Shown one piece after another: positions 8,002 through 17,042 of a DNA stretch of 64,000 nt. Under the pieces are notes generated by a model. The model ran no database searches and had not been told where the DNA came from. It worked only from the letters and a program-made list of their open reading frames with translations. The stretch spans positions 248,001-312,000 of the forward strand of contig JBGUBD010000005.1 of NCBI GenBank assembly GCA_041821185.1, in the 5' to 3' direction. This stretch comes from Phycisphaerales bacterium AB-hyl4. Its GTDB lineage: Bacteria > Planctomycetota > Phycisphaerae > Phycisphaerales > Phycisphaeraceae. Each line of letters opens with the position of its first letter. Within the stretch, counting starts at the first letter, position 1. The translations under genes were made by a program, and so were the position numbers.

Positions 8002-9768
8002 ATGTTGAGCCCCTTTTTCAAGTCAGCTCGTATGTTTCAACACGCGGTGCTCGCAGGCGCCATCGTCCTCGCCGCGCTCACCAGCGCTGCCCACGGCGTC
8101 AGCAGCAGCAGCAACGGCCTGATCGACGTCAACATCACCGAACTGCTCGGCATCGATCTCTTTCACAACGCGGGCTACACCGGCGAACGGGCGGTGGTCG
8201 GTGTGATTGAGTCGGGCCATCTCTGGAGCGACCACCAGACGCTTCGGCATGTGGACACGTTTATCCAGTCGCCGCAGGCGCGTTTCGGTTCGACGCAACT
8301 GGGCGACGTCAACCGCCACGCCACGTTTGTCGCCGGCTTAATCGGTGGCCGACCGGCCGACGCCGCCGTGTACAAGACCGGCTTCGCGCCCGGCGCGGAG
8401 ATGTGGTCTGGCGCGATCGCCACCCAATGGTTCAACACGCCTTCGGTGCAGGACAGTTTTACCTTCGCTGACCATCATGCGCTGGTCTACCCGTTTTTGA
8501 CCATGATGCGCACCGGCGTTGAGAACCGGCGGGCGGACGTGATCAATTTTTCCGTGGGCCTGGGGGCAGGCAGTGCGGCGGCCGACATTTCCGCACGCGT
8601 GATCGACTCGCTGACTTACGAGAACCGGCAGAGCGTCATCGTGTCGGCGGGCAATAGCGGGCCTTCGTCCGGCTCGGTCAATCGGCCAGCCGACGCGTAC
8701 AACGTGATTACTGTCGGCGCCCTGGCACGCGGCACGGCCACGCCTTACGCGAACGTCGCAGGATTCAGCAGTCGTGGCCCGGGCAACTTCTACAACCCCG
8801 TGACCGGCGAAACCGTGCCGAATGCACGGGCGCTGGTGGACATCGTCGCGCCGGGGCAGAACCTGATCGCGCCGTTCTACGGCGGCACGACCGGGCAGAA
8901 CACCGGCGGCACGGATATCTCCAACGGCCGCGGGGACCGCTACGCCGGCTATAACCCGCCGAACGGCCCGAACGTCGGCGGCCCCGTCAGCGGCACGAGC
9001 TTCTCCGCACCGTTGGTCAGCGGGACGGCTGCGCTGCTCGCCGACGTGGGTCACGACCGCTATCCCAGTCATGGCACGGACGGTCGCGTCATCAAGGCTG
9101 TGCTGCTGACCAGTGCCCAGAAACCCGGGCCGTGGAGCAATGGCCAGACGGTCGACGCGGATGGCGTCGTCCGCACCACGCAGGCGTTGGATTACACCTT
9201 CGGTGCAGGCCGACTCGACGCCGGCGCGGCGTTCACCCTTTACACCACCGGCACGACCGACCTGCCCGGCCACGACGGCGGCCTTGTCGCCGAACTCGGA
9301 TGGGACTTCGGCATGGTCGGCGAAAACACCCCCACCGATTACCTGATCGACGTGCCGCTGGCTGCGGGCAGCACGTTTACTGCCACGCTCACATGGTTTG
9401 CCGAGCGCACGTTCGAAAACCTCGCTTGGAACGGCGTCACCACCGTCAGCGATAATCGACTCGACAATCTCGATCTGCAATTGTGGCAACTCACCGGTCC
9501 GGACTCGGCCGAGGCCGTGCTGATCGCCGAGTCGGTCAGCGAGTACAACACGGTCGAGCATTTTTCAATTTTGATCCCCGAAGCAGGCGAGTACATGCTT
9601 CGCGTCCTCTGGGAAAATAAGTGGTACGACCGTTTGGGCGGTGCGAATGTTCAAGAATACGCCCTGGCGTGGCACGGCATCGCAGTGCCCGAGCCTGGCA
9701 CACTGGTGATCGTGCTTGCGTTGAGTGTGACGATGCTGCGTTCGCACCGGGGACGGCGCGTCGCATGA
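8002..9768 (+). CDS. Subtilase-fold (S8) PEP-CTERM protein with Glu at the catalytic Asp position
   Basis: This 588-residue protein has a signal peptide (residues 1-32) and a subtilisin-like domain. The Ser block is GTSFSAP (Ser333), the oxyanion block is VSAGNSGP (Asn218) and the His block is RHATFVAG (His106). The first catalytic block reads VVGVIESGH, with Glu70 where subtilisins have Asp. A C-terminal beta domain precedes the PEP-CTERM signal VPEPGTLVIVLAL...RGRR. GGAGG sits 4-5 nt before ATG 8002. It lies 75 bp downstream of the sulfatase, with a GGCCGA-type hairpin (7944-7971) and no T-run between them, so co-transcription is possible. It is likely surface-anchored by exosortase processing. 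Whether it is an active protease is uncertain because of Glu70. Confidence 0.87.
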   Translation: MLSPFFKSARMFQHAVLAGAIVLAALTSAAHGVSSSSNGLIDVNITELLGIDLFHNAGYTGERAVVGVIESGHLWSDHQTLRHVDTFIQSPQARFGSTQLGDVNRHATFVAGLIGGRPADAAVYKTGFAPGAEMWSGAIATQWFNTPSVQDSFTFADHHALVYPFLTMMRTGVENRRADVINFSVGLGAGSAAADISARVIDSLTYENRQSVIVSAGNSGPSSGSVNRPADAYNVITVGALARGTATPYANVAGFSSRGPGNFYNPVTGETVPNARALVDIVAPGQNLIAPFYGGTTGQNTGGTDISNGRGDRYAGYNPPNGPNVGGPVSGTSFSAPLVSGTAALLADVGHDRYPSHGTDGRVIKAVLLTSAQKPGPWSNGQTVDADGVVRTTQALDYTFGAGRLDAGAAFTLYTTGTTDLPGHDGGLVAELGWDFGMVGENTPTDYLIDVPLAAGSTFTATLTWFAERTFENLAWNGVTTVSDNRLDNLDLQLWQLTGPDSAEAVLIAESVSEYNTVEHFSILIPEAGEYMLRVLWENKWYDRLGGANVQEYALAWHGIAVPEPGTLVIVLALSVTMLRSHRGRRVA

Positions 9769-9806
9769 GCGGCGGCCGGCAGCCCTCGCTGTCGGTTGGC
9801 TACTTA

Positions 9807-9835
9807 TTCAAACGGGATTTGATACATCTTATATT
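9807..9835 (+). promoter_or_regulatory. Putative promoter of the MoxR/VWA gene block
   Basis: TTCAAA (9807-9812), a 17-nt spacer and TATATT (9830-9835) lie in a locally AT-rich stretch. This is the only promoter-like pair I see before the eight-gene block that starts at 9956. Confidence 0.4.
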
Positions 9836-9955
9836 TTAGCGCGTGACATGGCGGGGCGCGCGGAGTAAGCTGAACCAGTCGGGCGGGGGCAATTCTTTTT
9901 TTTGGGCGATGATGGAGCGTTCGTCGGATCACAGCAAACCTGTGGAGTCGCGCTC

Positions 9956-11392
9956 ATGGCCGGGGAAGCGAATCATGTGCAGGCGGAGGGGACGATCGAT
10001 CAATCTGTCCGACGGTTCGTGCGTCAGGCGACGTGGGCGCTGGCGCTGCGCCGGGCGGTGATGTGGTCGGCAGGCTGGCTGGTGGCGTGGGGGGTGCTGG
10101 TGCTCGTGCTGCGCGTGACGGGGGATGTGTCGTTGCGGTGGCTGCTGGCGGGCGGGCTGGGGCTGCCGATGGTGCTGATGCTGGCGGGTTGGCGGGCGTG
10201 GCGGGCTCGGCCTGAAGCGGCGACGGTGCGGGCAATGCTCGACAGTCGGCTGCAATGCGGGGGGCTGTTGATGGTGCAGGATGAAACGGGGATCGACGCG
10301 TGGCGGGCGCGGTTGCCGGGGCAGGCGGCGATGCGCGTGCGCTGGCGCGGTGGGCGATCGCTGGCGGCGATGGGGGTGGCGGGGGCGTTTGTGGTGGCGG
10401 CGTTTGTCGTGCCGGAGCATGTGACGCAGATCGCGCGGGCGCAGCCGCTGGACGTGTCGGGGCCGACGGGTCGGCTGGCGGAGCAGTTGGAGGTGCTGGC
10501 GGAAGAGGCGTTGATCGAGCCGGAGGATGCGTCGTCGCTGGCGGAGCGACTGGATCGGCTGGCGGCGGAGGCGAGCGGCGATGATCCGGTGCGGACGTGG
10601 GAGGCGTTGGACCATTTGCGTGAAAGGCTTGAACAGGCCGCAGCCGAGGCGGGCGAGGCGGCGGTACAGGAGACGGCGGCACTGACGGCGGCGCAGGTGC
10701 TCGCCGAGGCGCTGGCGGAAGATGGCGATCTGCTGTCGGCCGAGCAGCAGGCCGAGGCGATGCAGGCGCTGGCGGACATGACGGCGCGGGCCATGGCGGA
10801 GCGCGGCGCGTTGAGCGACCAGTTGGGCGCGTCATTGGCCGAGGCGATCAACAGCGGGTCGCTGAGCGAGGAGCAACTGGCGGCGCTGGCGGAGGCGTTG
10901 CGGGATCGGAAGATGGACATCGCAGAGATGATGGACCGTCTGGCTGAATGCGATCTGGCGGATGAGCGGATGCTGACGGCTTGCCGACTGGCCGGCGAAG
11001 GCGAGAGCGGCGGGATGTGTGAGATGCTGGCAGGGCTGGACGGCGAGATGTCGATCGAAGACGCGGTGGCGATGTGGTGCCAGGGCGGTGGTTGGGGCAT
11101 CAGTCAGAACGGCGGGCTGACGCCGATGACGTGGCATGACCAGCCGGGCACGGAGGAGGGGGCGGGGTTTGAAGCGATGGCGTTGCCGACGGCCGACGCG
11201 TCGGCGTTGCGCGACAGCCTGCTGGTGGGGCTCAGTGCGACGGCGCCGGAGGTTGATGAGCTGGCCGAGGCGTCGGTGGGCGGCGCGTTGCGCGATGCGC
11301 CGGCTGACGGGGGCGCTGCTGCGACGCAACGCCTGCTGCCACGCCATCGCGAGACGGCGCAGCGGTATTTCGATCGTGACGAGTCGAGGTGA
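9956..11392 (+). CDS. Membrane protein with Ala/Glu-rich helical domain, first gene of MoxR/VWA block
   Basis: The product is 478 residues. Two hydrophobic segments (about 34-53 and 59-78) and a third (about 136-152) are followed by a long Ala/Glu/Leu-rich, probably alpha-helical or coiled-coil region (residues about 165-330, for example EDASSLAERLDRLAAEASG). The C-terminal part is Gly-rich and then acidic. ATG 9956 is chosen because GGAG lies 8 nt upstream. I do not recognise a named domain. Its position at the head of a MoxR-ABC-DUF58-VWA block suggests a membrane scaffold or substrate of that system. Similar-looking proteins stand at the head of comparable planctomycete clusters in my recollection, but this could not be checked. 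Confidence 0.72.
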   Translation: MAGEANHVQAEGTIDQSVRRFVRQATWALALRRAVMWSAGWLVAWGVLVLVLRVTGDVSLRWLLAGGLGLPMVLMLAGWRAWRARPEAATVRAMLDSRLQCGGLLMVQDETGIDAWRARLPGQAAMRVRWRGGRSLAAMGVAGAFVVAAFVVPEHVTQIARAQPLDVSGPTGRLAEQLEVLAEEALIEPEDASSLAERLDRLAAEASGDDPVRTWEALDHLRERLEQAAAEAGEAAVQETAALTAAQVLAEALAEDGDLLSAEQQAEAMQALADMTARAMAERGALSDQLGASLAEAINSGSLSEEQLAALAEALRDRKMDIAEMMDRLAECDLADERMLTACRLAGEGESGGMCEMLAGLDGEMSIEDAVAMWCQGGGWGISQNGGLTPMTWHDQPGTEEGAGFEAMALPTADASALRDSLLVGLSATAPEVDELAEASVGGALRDAPADGGAAATQRLLPRHRETAQRYFDRDESR

Positions 11393-11539
11393 GGTCGCGG
11401 CGGTGGCGGGCATTGCCTCGGCTGCGGTTGGATGGACGAACGGAAAACTGGCGAACGAAAAAATACAGCCGACGGCGCATCAATCAATTGATGAGGCAGA
11501 TTGATGAGGCGGGTCGGTGAACGTCGGCTGGAGTGATGC

Positions 11540-12595
11540 ATGGAGCAGGAAACAAGGTCGCCCGCGTTGTTGACGCCGGAGGAAATCGAGCCCGCGGCGG
11601 GGCTTGCCGGGCAGGTGCTCGATGAGTTGGACCGCCTGTTGCTGGGCCAGTCGTCGCTGCATCGCATGGTGCTCATCGGCGTATTGAGTCGCGGTCATAT
11701 TCTGTTCGAAGGGTTGCCCGGCGTGGGGAAGACGGCGCTGATTAAAGCGCTGGCAGACATTTTGAACCTGTCGTTTTCGCGTGTGCAGTTTACGCCCGAT
11801 CTGATGCCGGGCGATATTGTGGGCACGTCGATTCTTCAGGAGAACGAGCAGGGCAAGCGCGAGATGGTTTTCGAGCGTGGGCCGGTGTTCACGAACATTC
11901 TGTTGGCGGACGAAATCAACCGGGCGTCGCCGAAGACGCAGTCGGCGTTGCTGGAAGCGATGCAGGAGCAACGGGTGACGACGCTGGGGGCGACGCGCGA
12001 ACTGCCTTCGCCGTTTTTCGTGCTCGCGTCGCAGAACCCGATCGAGCTTGAGGGCACGTATCCGTTGCCCGAGGCGCAGGTGGACCGGTTTCTGTTCAAG
12101 CTGCGTGTGTCGGGTGTGAAGGCCGAGGTGTTGGAGCAGATTGTCGATACGCGTCGTCGCGGCGAGCCGCCGGGCGTACGGTGGCGGCTGCCGGCGGGTG
12201 GGATGGATGTGCTCACGCGGGCGATGGAGCGGATCGTGCTGCCGCGGCCGGTCGCGCGATATGTGGCCCGGCTGGTGGCGGCGACGCATCCGGATAACGC
12301 AGGGGCGGGGGAAGGGGTGACGCGGTATGTGAGCTATGGCGCGTCGCCGCGTGCGGCGATTGCGATGGCGGAGGCCGGCCGAGCGGCGGCGCTGCTCAGC
12401 GGTCGGCCGACGGTGGGGTTTGAAGATATCAAGGCGGTTGCCCCCGCAGTGCTGAACCATCGCATATTGCTGAACTACCAGGCGCGGTTCGACAAGGTCG
12501 ACAGCTTCGATGTAGTCGAGCAGTTGCTCGCGGCGGTGAACGACGTGGGCCTTGATCTGCCTGAAGACCTGGCGGTGGAAGTTCGCGCGACGTGA
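11540..12595 (+). CDS. MoxR-family AAA+ ATPase
   Basis: This is a 351-residue cytosolic AAA+ ATPase of the MoxR branch. Walker A is GLPGVGKT (58-65) and Walker B is ILLADEINRA (120-129), followed by SPKTQSALLEAMQE. The sensor region contains VLASQNPIELEGTYPLPEAQ, the family hallmark, and a C-terminal lid ends with YQARFDKVDSFDVVEQLL. MoxR proteins act with VWA-domain partners in maturation or insertion of metalloenzymes and in stress or envelope functions. The DUF58 and two VWA proteins further down are the expected partners. ATG 11540 has GGAG 6 nt upstream. The preceding 147-bp gap contains a short direct repeat (ATTGATGAGGC twice, near 11487-11512) and no clear terminator. Confidence 0.95.
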   Translation: MEQETRSPALLTPEEIEPAAGLAGQVLDELDRLLLGQSSLHRMVLIGVLSRGHILFEGLPGVGKTALIKALADILNLSFSRVQFTPDLMPGDIVGTSILQENEQGKREMVFERGPVFTNILLADEINRASPKTQSALLEAMQEQRVTTLGATRELPSPFFVLASQNPIELEGTYPLPEAQVDRFLFKLRVSGVKAEVLEQIVDTRRRGEPPGVRWRLPAGGMDVLTRAMERIVLPRPVARYVARLVAATHPDNAGAGEGVTRYVSYGASPRAAIAMAEAGRAAALLSGRPTVGFEDIKAVAPAVLNHRILLNYQARFDKVDSFDVVEQLLAAVNDVGLDLPEDLAVEVRAT

Positions 12596-12686
12596 TCGTG
12601 TTTCGGTGCAGAGGCCTTCGCGCGGGGCGGGTGCGTTGCGCGGGCGTGGCCTCGGCTGTTCGCTTATTGGCCCGAAGGGGGACGTC

Positions 12687-14525
12687 ATGCAAGCGTATCG
12701 CATCGTGATCATCATGCTGCTTGGTTTGCTCGCGGCGCTGCCGCGGCCCGCCGATGCTCAGACCTTTGGCGACATCAACGTCAATGCGATCAGCACCTCT
12801 ACTGGCGCGAGCACGGGCGGTTATGTCGAGCACCGTTTTATCATCACCAATCGCTCGGCCGAGCATGATCGCCATGTGGCGATCACCATGCCTGCGACCA
12901 CGTGGGGCGGGGGCGCGGGGCATTACCTCCGCGGCTTACGTCGGGCCGTCATCGTGCCTGCCGACTCGACCGTGGAGTTGCCGATTCTTCAGCCGCCGTT
13001 GCCGTTGAACGGCGACGGTGCACGCATCGTGATTGATGGTCAGACGCAGCGCGGGCAGGTGGGCATCAGCGGCGGCAGACATGGTCACACGATGGACAGC
13101 TGGTACCGGGGTATCGGCGATGACGTGGCGGTGCTCGCGAGCCCATCGATCACCGGCGAACTGCGCGATCGGCTGGAAGCCATCGTGCAAGCGGAAACCG
13201 CGACGAGCACGCGGTATGGCAGCAGAGGGATGCGCGAGTTGCACCGGGCCAACCGGCCGCCGCGTCAGTGGAGCGACAACTGGTTGGCGTATTCCGCTTA
13301 TGCCGGGCTGGTGCTGCGGTCTGAAGAGCTTGACGAAATGCCGCGCGCGGCGCGCGAGGCAATGTGGCAGTATGTCACCGCCGGGGGCACGCTGCTGGTG
13401 CTCGGCGACGCTCGGCCTGTGCCCGAGCCTTGGCAGCAGCGGCACGAGCGCGTCCTGTTCGCGGGCGAGGCGACCGACCGTTACGCCGTGGGGTTCGGCC
13501 AATGCTGGTTCATGCCCGCGGACCGAATTGATGCGACTCGCAGGAACGCGGACGCGACGAATGAACTGGCGCGTTACTGGGCATCGACCGCTCAGGTGAT
13601 CAACCGTTACGAGTCGGTCGAGCAGGCGAATCGGCGGTTTTCGATTGTGGAACATTTGACCGTGCCGGTGCGCGGGCTGTTGGCGTTGATGCTGGTGTTT
13701 ACGCTCGTGATCGGGCCGACCAATCTGGTGGTCGTGTCGAAGTTGAATCGGCGGATATGGATGTTGTGGACCGTGCCGGTGATCGCGATGCTGTTCGCGG
13801 GGGCGGTGTTCGGGTATGCGACGTTTGCCGAGGGCTGGCAGGCCGACCGCCGGTTGACGGGGCTGACGTTGCTTGATGAAACCAACCGCCGGGCGACCAC
13901 GCTCGGCTGGGCGGCGTACTACTCGCCGCTCACGCCCGGCGACGGGTTGCGGTTCAGTCATGAAACCGAAGTCACGCCACAAGTACGGCTCGAAGGCTGG
14001 TCGAGCGATGGCTCGGTCCGCTTTGTCGACTGGACGCATGATCAGCATTTGTCCGGCGGCTGGATCTCGGCGCGCGTGCCGGCCCACTTTTCACTACGCA
14101 AAAGCGAAACACGGCGCGAACGACTGACGCTCGACCGTAACGAAGCAGGTCAGGTGACGGTGACCAATGCACTCGGGGCGGACATCATCGACGTCTATAT
14201 CGCTGACCGCGAGGGCAGAGTGCATCACGTTCGTCATGTGCCAGCGGGCGGCCGAGCGACGCTGGCTTCACTGGAGCAGTACGGCAATAACGAGGCCGAC
14301 CTTCGCGAGATGTTTGAAAACGACTGGCCGCGCATGATCGAGCGCATGGCAGACGAATCCGACAGGTACCGTGGGCCGGCGTTGGCGGACTATCTACGGC
14401 CGAATACTTACCTCGCGGTGGTGGAGGGTTCGCCGTTTCTTGAACCGGGGTTGGCCAGCGCCCGGCCGCGGCCGAGCCAGTCGGTGGTGTATGGCATTCT
14501 CGCGGAGGGTTTTCATGGAGATTGA
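12687..14525 (+). CDS. Exported membrane protein with GATase-like/Rossmann segment
   Basis: The product is 612 residues. The signal peptide is residues 1-25 (IVIIMLLGLLAALPRPADAQ). A periplasmic N-terminal domain contains RAAREAMWQYVTAGGTLLVLGDA, the kind of segment seen in class-I glutamine-amidotransferase-like folds that often accompany BatA/DUF58 clusters. Two membrane helices (about 331-351 and 355-378) and a C-terminal beta-rich region (FSLRKSETRRERLTLDRNEAG) follow. GGGGG is 5 nt before ATG 12687. Its last bases overlap the following ABC ATPase gene, which points to translational coupling. No catalytic triad is evident, so the role is unknown. An accessory subunit of the ABC exporter or a sensor in the MoxR/VWA complex is plausible. 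Confidence 0.78.
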   Translation: MQAYRIVIIMLLGLLAALPRPADAQTFGDINVNAISTSTGASTGGYVEHRFIITNRSAEHDRHVAITMPATTWGGGAGHYLRGLRRAVIVPADSTVELPILQPPLPLNGDGARIVIDGQTQRGQVGISGGRHGHTMDSWYRGIGDDVAVLASPSITGELRDRLEAIVQAETATSTRYGSRGMRELHRANRPPRQWSDNWLAYSAYAGLVLRSEELDEMPRAAREAMWQYVTAGGTLLVLGDARPVPEPWQQRHERVLFAGEATDRYAVGFGQCWFMPADRIDATRRNADATNELARYWASTAQVINRYESVEQANRRFSIVEHLTVPVRGLLALMLVFTLVIGPTNLVVVSKLNRRIWMLWTVPVIAMLFAGAVFGYATFAEGWQADRRLTGLTLLDETNRRATTLGWAAYYSPLTPGDGLRFSHETEVTPQVRLEGWSSDGSVRFVDWTHDQHLSGGWISARVPAHFSLRKSETRRERLTLDRNEAGQVTVTNALGADIIDVYIADREGRVHHVRHVPAGGRATLASLEQYGNNEADLREMFENDWPRMIERMADESDRYRGPALADYLRPNTYLAVVEGSPFLEPGLASARPRPSQSVVYGILAEGFHGD

Positions 14526-15453
14526 AGTTCATCAGCTCAAGCGTCACTTCGGCAAGACGAAGGCCGTCGACGACGTGACGTTCGGCTTCGCTTCCGGGCA
14601 GATCTACGGCTTCGTCGGGCCCAACGGTGCGGGCAAGACGACGACGATGCGCATCATGGCAACGCTTGACGAGCCGACATCGGGCGATGTTCGTTTTGAT
14701 GGGGTGTCCGTTGTGGAAGAGCCCGAGCGCGCCCGCCGACAGATCGGCTACATGCCGGACACGCTGCCGGCGCATCGCGATATGTGCGTGCACGAATACC
14801 TCGACCTGTTCGCCCGTGCGTACGGCCTGCCCCGGCAGCAACGCCGAAGCACGATCGCCCAGATCGAGCAGTTCACCAACCTTACCGGTATCCGAGAAAA
14901 GCTGTTGCGCGCCTTGTCCAAGGGCATGAAGCAGCGTGTGAGCTTGGCTCGCGCGCTGGTGCATGATCCGCCTTTGCTGATTATGGATGAGCCGGCGGCG
15001 GGGCTGGACCCGCGCGCTCGTGTTGAGCTGCGCGAGTTGATCAAGGCGCTGGCTGACCAGGGCAAGGCTGTGCTGATCAGCTCGCATATTCTCGCGGAGC
15101 TGACGGAGATCTGCGACGGCGCGGTCATCATCGAGCAGGGCCGGCTGCTGCGTGCGGGCACGCTGGAGGCGATCGAGCGCGGCGACGGCGAGGTCGCCAA
15201 CCGCCGCGCGATTGCGCTTCGGCCACACGGTTCGGTCGAGGCGCTGTACAAGGCGATGCTGGAGATGCCCAAGGTCACCGACGCGCGCGTGGTGGGCGAT
15301 CATGTTGAGGCCGACGTCGAAGGTGATGAAGACGACTGCTGCGACCTTCTCGCCGAGCTGCTTCGCAGAGAGTTTCGCATACTTGAGTTCAAGCAGGTCC
15401 GGCAGGGCCTCGAGCAATTGTTCATGAGCCTTACCGAGGGGAAAGTCCAGTGA
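14515..15453 (+). CDS. ABC transporter ATP-binding protein (ABC-2 exporter type)
   Basis: This 312-residue nucleotide-binding subunit has Walker A GPNGAGKTT (35-43), signature LSKGMKQ (134-140) and Walker B LLIMDEP (154-160), with the D-loop AAGLDP and an H-loop at SSHIL. A C-terminal extension of about 100 residues (VEALYKAMLEMPKVTDARVV) resembles the regulatory end of ABC-2 type exporter ATPases. GGAGG lies 6 nt before ATG 14515. The gene overlaps the preceding CDS by 11 bp and is joined to the permease gene by a 4-base GTGA overlap, so the two surely form one transporter. The cargo is unknown. The arrangement recalls Gld-like ABC modules, but with MoxR, DUF58 and VWA partners. Confidence 0.95.
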   Translation: MEIEVHQLKRHFGKTKAVDDVTFGFASGQIYGFVGPNGAGKTTTMRIMATLDEPTSGDVRFDGVSVVEEPERARRQIGYMPDTLPAHRDMCVHEYLDLFARAYGLPRQQRRSTIAQIEQFTNLTGIREKLLRALSKGMKQRVSLARALVHDPPLLIMDEPAAGLDPRARVELRELIKALADQGKAVLISSHILAELTEICDGAVIIEQGRLLRAGTLEAIERGDGEVANRRAIALRPHGSVEALYKAMLEMPKVTDARVVGDHVEADVEGDEDDCCDLLAELLRREFRILEFKQVRQGLEQLFMSLTEGKVQ

Positions 15454-17042
15454 CCGCTATCCACGCCATTGCCCACTGGTTTGACGATCGCCTGAACCCC
15501 GTGCTTGTGAAAGAGCTGCGGCAGGCGGTGCGTTCGTGGTTCGTGATTATCGTGCTGATGCTTTTTCTGTTGCTGATGCTGGTAACGTTGACGATCTACC
15601 TGCTCGCGACGGACGACCTTGGAGGCAGCTTTGATGATGGGCAGCCGATCTTCATGATTCTTCAAGGCATGTTGCTGGGGACGTGCCTTTTGTTTGTGCC
15701 GATCTATGTAGGCGTTCGCCTCGCGGCGGAGCGGGCGGATCAGAATGTTGACTTGCTTTACATCACGACGCTTCGGCCGATGTCGATCGCGTGGGGGAAG
15801 GTCGTTTGCGGGCTGACGATCACGCTGTTGATCTACAGCGTTTGTGCGCCGTTTCTCATGCTTACCTATCTGCTGCGCGGGATCGACCTGCCGACGATCT
15901 TTCTTGCGTTGGGCATCAATCTGCTGCCGATGCTTGCGGTGTTGAGCCTGGCGATTTTGATCGCGGCGCTGCCGGTGAGCGTGGTGATGAAGGTGATTCT
16001 TGCGGTGCTGCTGGCGGTGGGCACGGTGAGTGTGTACACGATCACGATGACGATGGTGTCGACGCTGGTGTTCTTCGGTATTGGCGGGCGGATGGGTTCG
16101 TGGGAGTTCTGGGGCCCGGCGCTTGCTGGTGTGCTGCTTGTGGTCGGCGCGGCGGGGTTGTTTTTCATGCTTGCGGTGGCGGCGCTGTCGCCGCCGGCGT
16201 CGAACCGGGCGTTGGGCGTGCGGGTTTACATTACGGCGCTGGTGGTTGTGACCGGGGCTGTGGCGACGGCGCTTCATATCGTGTTGGCGGACGACTGGCC
16301 GTTCGCGAGTTGGTATGTGTGTGCGGTGATGCTTGCGGCGATGAGTCTGGTCGGGTCGGCGTGCGAGCGTGACACGCCGGGCGCGCGGATTCAGCGGACG
16401 ATTCCCCGGTGGCGATTGTTTCGGCCGATGGCGTTTGTGTTGTACAGCGGCGCGTCGGGCGGTGTGTTGTGGTCCGTGCTGCTGGCGATGGCGGTCTTCG
16501 CGGCGGGGTGGGGTAATTACGCGTGGGTGAGCACGATGCGGATCATGCCCGTGGAGGACGCCGTGCTGCACAACATGCAGGGGATATGGCTTTACGTGGC
16601 GGCGTATACGTTCACAGCGATATTGATTCACCGTTACCTGATGCCGCGGTTCAAGTCGACGATGACGGCGGCGCTGGCGATGTTGTTGATGGCGATCGGG
16701 ACGGTGGGGCCGATGATCGTGGCATTTTTCATTTGGCCGACGTCGTGGCATGAGACGGAGCGGGGGTGGTGGCTGACGAGTGTCGTGTCGCCGGTGGTGC
16801 ACAGTGGGCGTGACTTCATGTCTTCGATCTATTTGTTCGTGGGCCTGTGGCTGGGGATGGCGGCGGCGCTCGCGGTGCCGTGGTGGGTGCGTGGCGTGCG
16901 GCAGTTTACGCCGACGTCGTATGGCGCGGCGCGGTTGGCGGGGTCGGTTGAGGAGGTCGCGGTGACTGCGCCAGCGGCGTCCGCCGTGGTGGTTGAGTCG
17001 TCGTCGACGATGGCGGCAGGCGAGGGTGCGGCGGATGGATGA
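15450..17042 (+). CDS. ABC-2 type transporter permease
   Basis: This 530-residue integral membrane protein has many hydrophobic helices, for example WFVIIVLMLFLLLMLVTLTI at the N-terminus and FLALGINLLPMLAVLSLAIL in the middle. Its first residues (DDRLNPVLVKELRQAVRSW) match the cytosolic entry helix of ABC-2 permeases. It starts with GTG at 15450, overlapping the stop of the ATPase gene in GTGA. The C-terminal tail is Ala/Val/Ser-rich and cytosolic. It pairs with the upstream ATPase. The stop overlaps the next gene's start in ATGGATGA, so ATPase, permease and DUF58 protein are translationally coupled. Substrate unknown. Confidence 0.9.
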   Translation: MTAIHAIAHWFDDRLNPVLVKELRQAVRSWFVIIVLMLFLLLMLVTLTIYLLATDDLGGSFDDGQPIFMILQGMLLGTCLLFVPIYVGVRLAAERADQNVDLLYITTLRPMSIAWGKVVCGLTITLLIYSVCAPFLMLTYLLRGIDLPTIFLALGINLLPMLAVLSLAILIAALPVSVVMKVILAVLLAVGTVSVYTITMTMVSTLVFFGIGGRMGSWEFWGPALAGVLLVVGAAGLFFMLAVAALSPPASNRALGVRVYITALVVVTGAVATALHIVLADDWPFASWYVCAVMLAAMSLVGSACERDTPGARIQRTIPRWRLFRPMAFVLYSGASGGVLWSVLLAMAVFAAGWGNYAWVSTMRIMPVEDAVLHNMQGIWLYVAAYTFTAILIHRYLMPRFKSTMTAALAMLLMAIGTVGPMIVAFFIWPTSWHETERGWWLTSVVSPVVHSGRDFMSSIYLFVGLWLGMAAALAVPWWVRGVRQFTPTSYGAARLAGSVEEVAVTAPAASAVVVESSSTMAAGEGAADG

